A DNA stretch of 6,428 nt from Hyphomicrobiales bacterium (GTDB lineage: Bacteria > Pseudomonadota > Alphaproteobacteria > Rhizobiales > Xanthobacteraceae): positions 1 to 6,428 of the forward strand of contig JAKFYO010000291.1 in assembly GCA_021730825.1 (NCBI GenBank). The letters run 5' to 3'. Position 1 is the first letter of the stretch, and every line of letters begins with the position of its first letter. Shown piece by piece: positions 1 to 6,428 of this stretch. The translations under genes and the position numbers were made by a program. The notes under the pieces are model-generated. The model was not told the origin of the DNA, did no database searches, and saw only the letters and a program-made list of their open reading frames with translations.

Positions 1-316
1 GCTTTCGGGCAATAGCGAGTGGCGCATCCTGTTTTCGCAGATTCTGCCGAACGTCATGCCGATTATGGTGGTGCAGATGTCGCTCACCATGGGCTACGCG
101 GTGCTCAATGCCGCCGGTCTTTCTTTCATTGGACTTGGCGTGCGGCCTCCGACGCCGGAGTGGGGCATCATGGTTGCAGACGGTGCAGGCTATATTGTCT
201 CCGGCGAATGGTGGATCGCGCTGTTCCCGGGGCTCGCGCTGATGCTCGCGGTATTTTGTTTCAATCTGCTCGGCGACGGATTGCGCGATATCGTCGATCC
301 GCAACGCAGAACATAA
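1..316 (+). CDS. ABC transporter permease, DppC/OppC type, C-terminal part (5' end outside window)
   Basis: The reading frame is open from base 2 and ends with TAA at 314-316, giving about 104 residues of the C-terminal part of an inner-membrane permease. It opens in the cytoplasmic EAA loop region (GNSEWRILFSQILPN), the stretch that contacts the ATPase. A hydrophobic segment with the family motif LSFIGLGVRPPTPEWG follows, then a last membrane helix (WWIALFPGLALMLAVFCFN), and the typical ending NLLGDGLRDIVDPQ. This pattern is characteristic of DppC/OppC-class permeases of peptide/nickel-type importers. Its stop lies 10 bases before the ATPase gene, so the two are almost certainly co-transcribed. 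The partner DppB-type permease and the periplasmic binding protein would be expected upstream. The substrate cannot be read from this fragment. A 103-residue overlapping frame at 19-330 is a shadow. Confidence 0.93.
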   Translation, partial: LSGNSEWRILFSQILPNVMPIMVVQMSLTMGYAVLNAAGLSFIGLGVRPPTPEWGIMVADGAGYIVSGEWWIALFPGLALMLAVFCFNLLGDGLRDIVDPQRRT

Positions 317-320
317 GGAG
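315..320 (+). promoter_or_regulatory. Ribosome binding site of the fused ATPase gene
   Basis: AAGGAG overlaps the stop codon of the permease and lies 6 bases before the ATG at 327. It is the strongest Shine-Dalgarno sequence in the window and fixes the ATPase start. The overlap with the upstream stop suggests translational coupling. Confidence 0.75.
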
Positions 321-326
321 CGAGCC

Positions 327-2027
327 ATGACAGACGGAACGCTTCTGGAAATCAAGGACGTCACGGTCGAATTCGCGACCCGCCGCGGCATCGTGCGCGC
401 CGTCGAGCAGATCAACATCTCGCTCGCCAAAGGAGAAACGCTCGGCATCGTGGGGGAATCCGGCTCCGGCAAATCGGTGACTTCCTATGCCGTGATGCGC
501 ATTCTCGACCGCGCGGGAAGCATCGCAAATGGCTCGGTGGTTTTCTCTGGCGTTGACGTGAAGAACGCCAAGGAAGACGTAATGCGCGACCTGCGCGGCC
601 GCGAAATGTCGATGATCTTTCAAAACCCCCGCGCGGCGTTAAACCCGATCCGCAAGGTCGGGAGGCAGATTGAAGATGTGCTCAAGCAGCATGTGCAGGC
701 TGACACGCGCAACATCAAGGAAAAAGCGATCGATATGCTGCGCCAGGTGAAGATCGCCCGGCCTGAAGAGCGCTATCACGCATACCCGTTCGAGCTTTCA
801 GGCGGCATGTGTCAACGCATCGTGATAGCGCTCGCGCTAGCGTGCCAGCCGCGTTTGCTAATTGCGGACGAGCCTACCACCGGTCTCGATGTTACCACGC
901 AGAAGTCGGTCATGGACCTCGTGGTTGAACTTACGCGCGCACGAGGTATGTCGACGATGCTTATCACACACGATCTTGGCCTTGCCGCAGCCTATTGCGA
1001 CCGCGTTGTGGTGATGGAAAAGGGTAAGATCGTCGAGACGGCGCTCTCTTCACAAATCTTTAAGTCGCCGACGCACCCCTATACCAAGAAGCTGATGAAG
1101 GCGACGCCGCGGATCGGTAGCTCTTTGCGCGGTCTATTGCCTGATGACGCGGAGCTTTCGCCGGCTGCGTCGCTGCCAAGGATATCGCTCGACAAGAGCG
1201 CGACCCCTCTCCTGGAAGTGCGAAATCTCGTCAAGGAATATCCTCGCCAAGGCGCGAGCAAGACCATGGCCGAATTGTTCGGTAAACCCGCGCCAGTCGA
1301 CTCGATGTTCCGCGCTGTAGACGGAATTTCGTTTACGGTAGCGAAGGGCGAAAGCGTCGGTCTGGTCGGCGAATCCGGATGCGGCAAGTCAACGACCTCG
1401 ATGATGGTGATGCGACTGCTGGACAAGACCGGCGGCGATATCGCTTTCGACGGCGAGGACATCGGCAACATTCCCGCCGCGAGCTTCGCGAAGCTTCCCC
1501 AGCGCAAGCGTATCCAGATGGTGTTTCAGGACCCGACGGACAGCCTCAACCCGCGCTTCACAGCGGTACGTGCAATTGCCGACCCGATCATGCGTCTGAG
1601 CGAACTTAAAGGCCGCGACGCATTACGCGCTCGTTGCGAAGAACTGGCGAAGCTCGTTGGCCTGCCGGTTGAACTGCTGGATCGTTTCCCGCATCAGCTT
1701 TCGGGTGGACAGAAAGCCCGTGTCGGCATCGCGCGTGCGATCGCACTCAATCCCGAGCTTGTCATTCTCGACGAGCCGACAGCTGCGCTTGACGTCTCCG
1801 TGCAGGCGGTAGTCTTGAACCTGTTGCAAGACCTGAAAGATTCACTCGGCATGAGCTATCTCTTCGTCTCGCACGATCTGAACGTTGTTCGGCTCCTGTG
1901 CGACCGCGTGATCGTCATGCGCTCCGGGAAAGTCGTGGAGGAGGGGCCCGCGGACGAAGTTCTGGGAAGCCCGAAGGCCGACTATACTCGTGAACTCCTT
2001 ACCGCCATTCCGCATCCGCCGCTCTGA
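327..2027 (+). CDS. Fused dual ATP-binding protein of a peptide/nickel-type ABC importer
   Basis: This 566-residue protein carries two full nucleotide-binding domains and would power uptake through the permease pair. Domain 1 (about 5-260) has Walker A GESGSGKS at 43-50, Q-loop Gln99, signature LSGGMCQR at 157-164, Walker B ending Asp181-Glu182 and switch His215. It is followed by the oligopeptide-transporter C-terminal motif around PTHPYTKKL (248-256). Domain 2 (about 294-564) has Walker A GESGCGKS at 348-355, Gln401, LSGGQKAR at 458-465, Asp482-Glu483 and His516. Both sites therefore look catalytically intact. The arrangement corresponds to DppD and DppF joined by a linker (about 262-293), as in GsiA and YejF. 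The start has a good ribosome binding site. The substrate is not set by the ATPase. The directly following amidohydrolase genes suggest a nitrogen-rich small molecule rather than a peptide, but that is inference from context. Confidence 0.95.
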   Translation: MTDGTLLEIKDVTVEFATRRGIVRAVEQINISLAKGETLGIVGESGSGKSVTSYAVMRILDRAGSIANGSVVFSGVDVKNAKEDVMRDLRGREMSMIFQNPRAALNPIRKVGRQIEDVLKQHVQADTRNIKEKAIDMLRQVKIARPEERYHAYPFELSGGMCQRIVIALALACQPRLLIADEPTTGLDVTTQKSVMDLVVELTRARGMSTMLITHDLGLAAAYCDRVVVMEKGKIVETALSSQIFKSPTHPYTKKLMKATPRIGSSLRGLLPDDAELSPAASLPRISLDKSATPLLEVRNLVKEYPRQGASKTMAELFGKPAPVDSMFRAVDGISFTVAKGESVGLVGESGCGKSTTSMMVMRLLDKTGGDIAFDGEDIGNIPAASFAKLPQRKRIQMVFQDPTDSLNPRFTAVRAIADPIMRLSELKGRDALRARCEELAKLVGLPVELLDRFPHQLSGGQKARVGIARAIALNPELVILDEPTAALDVSVQAVVLNLLQDLKDSLGMSYLFVSHDLNVVRLLCDRVIVMRSGKVVEEGPADEVLGSPKADYTRELLTAIPHPPL

Positions 2028-2031
2028 ACAC

Positions 2032-2036
2032 GGAAG
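2032..2036 (+). promoter_or_regulatory. Ribosome binding site supporting the TTG start of the AtzG-like gene
   Basis: GGAAG sits 5 bases after the ATPase stop and 8 bases before TTG at 2045. No ATG lies near the beginning of this frame, so the site supports TTG as the start. The 17-base gap has no room for a promoter or terminator. Confidence 0.55.
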
Positions 2037-2044
2037 TAATCGTC

Positions 2045-2263
2045 TTGCATACTAAGAAGCCCGCTTCGCCTTCGCTTCCAGCCGATGAGGCCGCGCTTGA
2101 TACGTTGATCGACGCCGGCGCAGCGCTTTCGGGACTCTCTGTCGAGTCAGCCTATCGCGCCGGTGTGAAAATACATCTGAATGCCGTGACGAACGCAGCG
2201 AAGCTCGTGCTGGCTTTCGAAGTTGAAGACGATGCCGAGCCCGACCCGGTGTTTCGGCCATGA
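2045..2263 (+). CDS. atzG: AtzG/HpxX-like small subunit (DUF4089), partner of the AtzE-like amidase
   Basis: This 72-residue protein is rich in Ala, Leu and acidic residues. It has two predicted helices (about 15-30 and 33-57) and an acidic tail ending in PDPVFRP, which resembles the ends of DUF4089 proteins. AtzG of Pseudomonas sp. ADP is 68 residues long. It forms an alpha2beta2 complex with AtzE and is needed for soluble, active enzyme; it is thought to be a relic of a GatC-like transamidosome subunit. In Klebsiella hpx clusters the equivalent small gene is hpxX. Here it starts at TTG 17 bases after the transporter gene, and its TGA overlaps the amidase ATG in ATGA, fitting coupled synthesis of two subunits. 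There are no catalytic motifs, as expected. Assignment rests on size, composition, tail and position before atzE, since the protein is too short for strong motif evidence. Confidence 0.82.
   Translation: MHTKKPASPSLPADEAALDTLIDAGAALSGLSVESAYRAGVKIHLNAVTNAAKLVLAFEVEDDAEPDPVFRP
2260..2263 (+). other. ATGA stop-start overlap coupling the AtzG-like and AtzE-like genes
   Basis: The amidase ATG (2260-2262) overlaps the TGA (2261-2263) of the small subunit gene. No clear Shine-Dalgarno sequence precedes it, so re-initiation by the terminating ribosome is the likely way the amidase is translated. A second in-frame ATG at 2266 is an alternative start two codons later. Confidence 0.7.
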
Positions 2264-3648
2264 GCATGGAGTGGAAAACGGCATCCGCCACAGCTGATGC
2301 GGTAAACAAGAAAGAATTGTCGGCAGCCGAGGTTGTCGCAAGCGCAATTAAGAGAATTGCCGCGCTCGATTCCAAGACCAATTCATTTACCGACGTACTT
2401 GCCGCTCGCGCTCACGAAACCGCGGCTGCGGTCGATAAGCGCGTGGCGCGCAGCGAACGTTTGCCGCTCGCGGGCGTGCCGTTCGCAGTTAAGAATCTTT
2501 TCGACGTGAAGGGAATTCCGACGCGCGCAGGTTCGAAGATTAATCGAGAGCGCAAGCCCTCAACGCTTGACTCTGTGTTGATCGAGCGGCTGGAGGAACA
2601 GGGGGCGGTTCTCGTCGGTGCGCTCAATATGGGCGAATTCGCTTATGACTTCACCGGCGAGAATGTGCACGATGGCGCTGCACGTAATCCGCACGATCCC
2701 ACGCACATGACCGGCGGCTCGTCGAGCGGTTCAGGCGCCGCAGTCGCCGCTGGCTATGTGCCATTGTCGCTTGGCTCCGATACCAACGGTTCGATCCGCG
2801 TACCGGCTTCGTTTTGTGGGTTGTTCGGCTTGAAGCCGACTTACGGCCGCCTATCCCGCGCACGCTCCTTTCCGTTCGTCGCAAGCCTCGATCATCTTGG
2901 CCCGCTCGCCCGCTCGGCGATGGATCTTTCACTCTCCTACGACGCAATGCAGGGGCCCGATCATGAGGACCCGGTCTGTGCGCAACGTGAAGTCGAAATC
3001 ACAGTGACGGAGATTGCGAAAGGCGTGAAGGGACTTCGCGTCGCAAAGCTCACCGGCTACTTCGCGAAGCAGGGGGAGCCAGAGGCCTATGCTGCGACGG
3101 ATAGAATCGCGAAAGCGCTAAATGCGTTTGAGACCGTCTCGCTCGACGACGCGGCTGTCGCGCGCGCTTCGGCTTATCTCATTACGGCGTCTGAAGGCGC
3201 TGCGCTGCATCTCGATCGTCTGCGCGAACGCGCAGGAGATTTCGATCCCGACGTGCGCGATCGGCTTATCGCCGGGGCGATGATTCCTGCAGTGTGGACG
3301 ATCCAGGCGCAGAAAATTCGCCGCCATTTTCGGGCGCAGGTACGAGAATTATTCGAGCGCTTTGACATACTTCTGGCGCCCGCAACGCCAACGCGCGCAC
3401 CAAAGATCGGCCAGAAAACGTTTAAACTCGATGGGCAGGAGATGCTGGTCAGGCCCAACATCGGCATCTACACGCAACCGATATCGTTTATCGGCTTGCC
3501 CGTAGTAGCGGTTCCGGTCTGGCCGGATAACGGCCTACCGATCGGAGTGCAGGTGATCGCGCCGCCCTGGCGTGAGGACCTCGCGCTACGTGTTGCCTAT
3601 CAGCTTGAGCGTGATGGGGTCTGCATGAGTAAAGAGCCAACCTTGTGA
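2260..3648 (+). CDS. atzE: AtzE-like amidohydrolase (amidase signature family)
   Basis: This 462-residue cytoplasmic enzyme spans the whole amidase signature fold. The Ser-cisSer-Lys triad is complete: Lys78 in [10 protein letters not shown], cis-Ser154 in TGGSSSGSG, and nucleophile Ser178 in [11 protein letters not shown]. The 24-residue spacing between the serines is the family norm. The C-terminal end ([16 protein letters not shown] and following) is typical of AtzE-type enzymes. AtzE with AtzG hydrolyses the terminal amide of 1-carboxybiuret to 1,3-dicarboxyurea and ammonia. The related HpxY acts in oxalurate breakdown. GatA-type amidotransferase activity is unlikely because no gatB is present and AtzG- and AtzH-like genes flank the gene. 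The family is clear and the AtzE/HpxY subgroup is well supported by gene order, but the true substrate is open. It lies 7 bases before the AtzH-like gene, in one apparent transcript. Confidence 0.92.
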   Translation: MSMEWKTASATADAVNKKELSAAEVVASAIKRIAALDSKTNSFTDVLAARAHETAAAVDKRVARSERLPLAGVPFAVKNLFDVKGIPTRAGSKINRERKPSTLDSVLIERLEEQGAVLVGALNMGEFAYDFTGENVHDGAARNPHDPTHMTGGSSSGSGAAVAAGYVPLSLGSDTNGSIRVPASFCGLFGLKPTYGRLSRARSFPFVASLDHLGPLARSAMDLSLSYDAMQGPDHEDPVCAQREVEITVTEIAKGVKGLRVAKLTGYFAKQGEPEAYAATDRIAKALNAFETVSLDDAAVARASAYLITASEGAALHLDRLRERAGDFDPDVRDRLIAGAMIPAVWTIQAQKIRRHFRAQVRELFERFDILLAPATPTRAPKIGQKTFKLDGQEMLVRPNIGIYTQPISFIGLPVVAVPVWPDNGLPIGVQVIAPPWREDLALRVAYQLERDGVCMSKEPTL

Positions 3649-3655
3649 GCATGCC

Positions 3656-4042
3656 ATGAAGATCAACGACCCGAAGGTTATTGCAGAAGTCACCGCAGCC
3701 TTTGAGCGGTATGAACAGGCGCTGGTCACGAACGATGTCGCGGTCCTCGATGAACTCTTCTTCGAAGACCCGAACACGGTTCGCTACGGCGTTGGCGAAA
3801 ATCTCTACGGCTATGACGAGATCAAGGCGTTTCGTGCCGCACGCTCTCCCGCAGGGCTTGTCCGCAAACTGGAGCGCACGAAGATCACGGCTTACGGCAA
3901 TGACTTTGCGACAGCGAATACGTTGTTCGTTCGCGAGGGTGGCACCAAGCTTGGAAGGCAGAGTCAGGCCTGGATGCGAACCGAGAGCGGATGGCGCGTT
4001 GTTTCCGCGCATGTCAGCCTGATTGACAGGCCCGCGAGTTGA
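3656..4042 (+). CDS. atzH: AtzH/HpxZ-like protein (DUF3225, NTF2-like fold)
   Basis: This 128-residue protein has the SnoaL/NTF2-like pattern: an N-terminal helix (about 6-24), the region [15 protein letters not shown], a middle part around GYDEIKAFR, and a C-terminal sheet ending in [10 protein letters not shown]. AtzH of Pseudomonas sp. ADP belongs to DUF3225 and is proposed to convert 1,3-dicarboxyurea to allophanate; Tyr22 and Arg46 were reported as needed for catalysis. This protein has Tyr19 (FERYEQAL) and Arg43 (NTVRYG), with the same 24-residue spacing three positions earlier, so the active site appears preserved. HpxZ in oxalurate clusters is the other named relative. It starts 7 bases after the amidase stop with only a weak GAG-type ribosome binding site (3647-3649). 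An earlier ATG at 3651 runs straight into a stop and is excluded. Confidence 0.88.
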   Translation: MKINDPKVIAEVTAAFERYEQALVTNDVAVLDELFFEDPNTVRYGVGENLYGYDEIKAFRAARSPAGLVRKLERTKITAYGNDFATANTLFVREGGTKLGRQSQAWMRTESGWRVVSAHVSLIDRPAS

Positions 4043-4044
4043 CG

Positions 4045-4743
4045 ATGGCGATTGTACGCAAACACGTTGAGGATAGCGCGCCGCCAATCCGGCTCACGCG
4101 CGCGGACGAGTTGCGCCAGATACTGGCCGATGAAATCGTGCGCGGCAGAATCGTCCCTGGTGACGCACTGGACGAAACCGCGCTTGCGCAGCGCTTCAAT
4201 GTTTCGCGGACGCCCGTGCGCGAAGCAATTCGCCAACTTGCCGCGAGCGGCCTGGTCGATGCGAAGCCGCATCGTGCGGCGATTGTCGCGCGTCCCAGCC
4301 ACGACGATCTGATCGGCATGTTCGAGGCAATGGCGGAGCTCGAAGGTCTATGTGCGTTTTACGCAGCGGAGCGCATGTCGCCGGCTGAGCGCGCGGGACT
4401 CGAAAAAGTGCACGAGGATTTGCGGTATTTGATCCAAGATGGCGATCCGCAGAATTATCACGAGACCAACCAGCTCTTTCACGGCACCGTCTATTCGGGC
4501 GCACATAACACATATCTTGCTGAGTTGACGCTCTCGACGCGCATCCGTGTTCAACCGTTCCGCCGCGCGCAGTTCCGAAATCTTGGGCGCCTTGCAAAGT
4601 CGCATGACGAGCACGACAGAGTCGTGACCGCAGTGCTCCGTGCCGATGCCGCTGCTGCGCGAGACGCGATGCGCGACCATATCATGACGGTTTTTGACGA
4701 ATACGAAGCTTATCTCGTTTCGCTCGACACCGTCACGAAATAA
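4045..4743 (+). CDS. GntR-family transcriptional regulator with FCD ligand domain
   Basis: Counted from ATG 4045 this is 232 residues; a TTG at 4039 would add two and overlap the preceding stop as TTGA. Neither start has a convincing ribosome binding site. The winged helix-turn-helix lies near the N-terminus (about 18-83), with the GntR core LAQRFNVSRTPVREAIRQL and then GLVDAKPHRAAIV. The FCD domain follows to about 225. Its likely metal/ligand residues are in NQLFH (Asn142, His146), EHDRVV (His190) and MRDHI (His212), the Asp/Asn plus three His set known in many FCD proteins, which bind small carboxylates. Sited between the AtzH-like and AtzF-like genes, it probably controls this operon in response to a pathway intermediate. 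Whether it represses or activates cannot be told. The adjacent gaps are too short for its operator, which should lie upstream of the transporter genes. Confidence 0.93.
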   Translation: MAIVRKHVEDSAPPIRLTRADELRQILADEIVRGRIVPGDALDETALAQRFNVSRTPVREAIRQLAASGLVDAKPHRAAIVARPSHDDLIGMFEAMAELEGLCAFYAAERMSPAERAGLEKVHEDLRYLIQDGDPQNYHETNQLFHGTVYSGAHNTYLAELTLSTRIRVQPFRRAQFRNLGRLAKSHDEHDRVVTAVLRADAAAARDAMRDHIMTVFDEYEAYLVSLDTVTK

Positions 4744-4748
4744 TTCCC

Positions 4749-4755
4749 GGAGAAG
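4749..4755 (+). promoter_or_regulatory. Ribosome binding site supporting the TTG start of allophanate hydrolase
   Basis: GGAGAAG lies in the 16-base gap after the regulator stop, with the GGAG core 7 bases before TTG at 4760. The next in-frame ATG (4838) has no comparable site and would remove 26 N-terminal residues that look like the normal start of the family. This decides in favour of TTG. Confidence 0.65.
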
Positions 4756-4759
4756 AAAG

Positions 4760-6428
4760 TTGCGGGCAACAGTTCGTGAAATCGCGGAGGCGCATCGCAC
4801 AGGTGCCGCGAAACCCGAAGATACGGTCGCGCAGTGCATGTACCGAATTCGCGGCAGCGAAGATGCCGCGATCTTCATTTCGGTTGCAGATGAGAAGGCA
4901 GTACTCGCACAGGCAAGAGAGGCGGCGCGTAATCCGGAACTTCCGCTCTGCGGGGTACCGGTCGCCGTCAAAGACAACATCGATGTGCTCGAATTTCCAA
5001 CGACTGCTGCGTGTCCGGCTTACTCCTATAAGCCGGAACGGGACGCGGCCGTCGTCGCCAAGTTGAAAGCCGCAGGAGCGATCGTAGTTGGCAAAACCAA
5101 TCTCGATCAATTTGCGACCGGGCTGGTCGGCGTGCGCTCGCCTTATGGCGTGCCGCGCAATCCGTTCAACCCCGCGCTCATCCCCGGTGGCTCCAGCTCC
5201 GGTTCGGCAGTTGCCGTTAGCCGGGGAATAGTGCCTCTCTCGCTTGGTACCGATACGGCAGGCTCTGGCCGTGTGCCGGCAGGCCTCAACAATATCGTGG
5301 GCTTGAAGCCGAGCCTCGGATTAATTTCTACGAGCGGTGTCGTGCCTGCCTGCCGTTCGCTCGACTGCGTTTCGATTTTCTCATTAACTCCAGATGATGC
5401 GTGGATTGCGCTGAGTGTGACGTTCGGCACTGACGATAGCGATTCATACTCGCGCGCACTTGCGCTCGGGACTCCGGGAGTTCATCCGCAAAGTATAGTA
5501 ATTGGTATTCCGCGCGTAGAAGACCGGCTGTTTTTTGGTGATAAACATTCAGAGGCTGCGTTCGAGCGATCGATCGAACTCGCGAAATCGATCGGCGCGA
5601 AGATCGTCGAGTTGGACTTCTCTCGTCTCCTTGAGGCGGCCCGCATGTTGTATGAAGGCCCGTGGGTAGCTGAACGTACCGCTTCAGTCGGCGATTTCAT
5701 CGCGTCGCATCCCACAGAAATATTCCCGATCACGCGTGAAATCATATCCAAAGGAAGTTCCGCCAATGCTGCGGAGGTGTTTCGCGCGTTCTATCGAATG
5801 CAGGAATTGCGAAGCAAGGCGCTAAAGACAATGGCGCAGGTTGATGTGCTGATGGTTCCGACAGTTCCGGCCGCATACAAAGTTGAACAGATAGAATCCG
5901 ATCCGGTCCGCCTCAATGCAAATCTCGGCACCTACACTAACTTCGTGAATCTGATGGACCTGTGCGGACTTGCGGTCCCGGCAACGTTCGCTGACGACGG
6001 TACCCCGTATGGTATCACTTTCCTCGCCAAGGCTGGAGAAGACGCGAGGCTGCTGTCGCTCGGCCGAGTGTTTCACGCGAAGTCGGGGCTGCCGCTCGGT
6101 GCGCTGGGCATTCCGCAACCTGCGCCTTCGGCAACAAGCGCACTTTCTGGAGGAGAAATCGAAATTGCAGTTGTTGGTGCACACATGTCAGGGATGGCGC
6201 TCAATCATGAATTGACAACGTTAGGCGCACGATTTTTGCGTATTGCGCTTACGACGCCGGATTATCGCCTATTCGTGCTTGACGGAACAAAACCGGCGCG
6301 GCCCGGACTTTTGCGAACTGAGAAGGGTGAAGGTGCCGCGATTGCAACCGAAGTATGGGCGATGACTGCGGAGGCATTCGGGAAATTCGTCTCGAAGATT
6401 CCTTCGCCGCTGTCGATCGGTACGGCGA
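4760..6428 (+). CDS. atzF: Allophanate hydrolase, AtzF-like (3' end outside window)
   Basis: An open frame of 556 codons with no stop runs off the right edge. The N-terminal amidase signature domain (about 1-450) has the full triad: Lys71 in VPVAVKDNID, cis-Ser145 in PGGSSSGSAVAVS, and Ser169 in GTDTAGSGRVP. These spacings (74 and 24) equal those of AtzF of Pseudomonas sp. ADP (Lys91, Ser165, Ser189). After a linker, a second domain begins near residue 467 with IAVVGAHMSGMALN (His475 inside) and continues through KPARPGLLR and VWAMTAEAFGKFV. This is the allophanate hydrolase C-terminal domain and separates the protein from ordinary amidases. The enzyme converts allophanate to ammonia and carbon dioxide, the C-domain handling the second step in studied homologues. 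AtzF has about 605 residues, so probably only a few dozen are missing. The context suggests it finishes the pathway of the AtzG/E/H-like proteins. No urea carboxylase is visible, though one could follow outside the window. Confidence 0.94.
   Translation, partial: MRATVREIAEAHRTGAAKPEDTVAQCMYRIRGSEDAAIFISVADEKAVLAQAREAARNPELPLCGVPVAVKDNIDVLEFPTTAACPAYSYKPERDAAVVAKLKAAGAIVVGKTNLDQFATGLVGVRSPYGVPRNPFNPALIPGGSSSGSAVAVSRGIVPLSLGTDTAGSGRVPAGLNNIVGLKPSLGLISTSGVVPACRSLDCVSIFSLTPDDAWIALSVTFGTDDSDSYSRALALGTPGVHPQSIVIGIPRVEDRLFFGDKHSEAAFERSIELAKSIGAKIVELDFSRLLEAARMLYEGPWVAERTASVGDFIASHPTEIFPITREIISKGSSANAAEVFRAFYRMQELRSKALKTMAQVDVLMVPTVPAAYKVEQIESDPVRLNANLGTYTNFVNLMDLCGLAVPATFADDGTPYGITFLAKAGEDARLLSLGRVFHAKSGLPLGALGIPQPAPSATSALSGGEIEIAVVGAHMSGMALNHELTTLGARFLRIALTTPDYRLFVLDGTKPARPGLLRTEKGEGAAIATEVWAMTAEAFGKFVSKIPSPLSIGTA

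Noticed and set aside
157..164. Residues 157-164 of the fused ATPase: Cys in the first signature motif (LSGGMCQR)
   Set aside because: Coordinates are residue numbers of the protein starting at 327. The key LSGG residues are intact and Met-X-Gln-Arg variation is normal in the DppD class, so I do not take it as a loss of function.
2028..2044. Possible terminator or promoter between the transporter and catabolic genes
   Set aside because: The 17-base gap has no stem-loop or T-run and holds only the ribosome binding site.
3488..4087. 199-residue open frame on the minus strand
   Set aside because: It lies antisense to the end of the AtzE-like gene and the whole AtzH-like gene, both of which show conserved motifs on the plus strand. 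Long antisense frames are expected in GC-rich coding DNA.
4838..4840. ATG as the start of the AtzF-like gene
   Set aside because: It would drop 26 residues that fit the family N-terminus and lacks a ribosome binding site, whereas TTG at 4760 has GGAGAAG in front.
4348..4980. 210-residue open frame on the minus strand across the regulator/atzF boundary
   Set aside because: It is antisense to the FCD domain and the start of allophanate hydrolase, has no recognisable motif, and would cross the boundary of two well-supported genes.
5490..5560. Locally AT-richer stretch inside the AtzF-like gene, considered as an insertion or internal promoter
   Set aside because: The frame continues unbroken through a variable region of the amidase domain. 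Base composition alone in about 70 bases is not evidence of either.

Overview
The window is gene-dense, GC-rich bacterial DNA (judged by eye, not counted). It carries seven co-directional plus-strand genes with almost no space between them. Protein style and gene content suggest a proteobacterium, most likely an alphaproteobacterium of the Rhizobiales type. This is an inference from style; nothing here fixes the species. I see no RNA genes, mobile elements, CRISPR arrays, long repeats or terminators, and no gap over 20 bases between genes.

Layout: (1) 1-316, the C-terminal end of a DppC/OppC-type ABC permease, cut by the left edge. (2) 327-2027, one polypeptide carrying two complete peptide-type ABC ATPase domains. 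(3) 2045-2263, a 72-residue AtzG/HpxX-like small subunit (DUF4089). (4) 2260-3648, an AtzE-like amidase-signature amidohydrolase overlapping the previous gene by ATGA. (5) 3656-4042, an AtzH/HpxZ-like NTF2-fold protein (DUF3225). (6) about 4045-4743, a GntR regulator with an FCD ligand domain. (7) 4760 to the right edge, an AtzF-like allophanate hydrolase, still open at the edge. It starts at TTG and is easily missed by ORF finders that need a stop codon or ATG.

In Pseudomonas sp. ADP, cyanuric acid is degraded by atzDGEHF: AtzD opens the ring, AtzE with AtzG deaminates 1-carboxybiuret, AtzH converts 1,3-dicarboxyurea to allophanate, and AtzF hydrolyses allophanate. The window holds G, E, H and F in that order, with a GntR regulator between H and F and an ABC importer directly upstream instead of atzD. 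Catalytic residues are visible in all three enzymes: Lys78/Ser154/Ser178 in the AtzE-like protein, Tyr19/Arg43 in the AtzH-like protein, and Lys71/Ser145/Ser169 in the AtzF-like protein.

The simplest reading is one operon that imports a small nitrogen compound, probably ureido- or amide-containing, strips ammonia from it stepwise through allophanate, and is controlled by its own GntR regulator. The starting substrate is not identified by the sequence. Cyanuric acid/biuret-type compounds, oxalurate-like purine breakdown products (the hpx analogy) or something undescribed are all possible.
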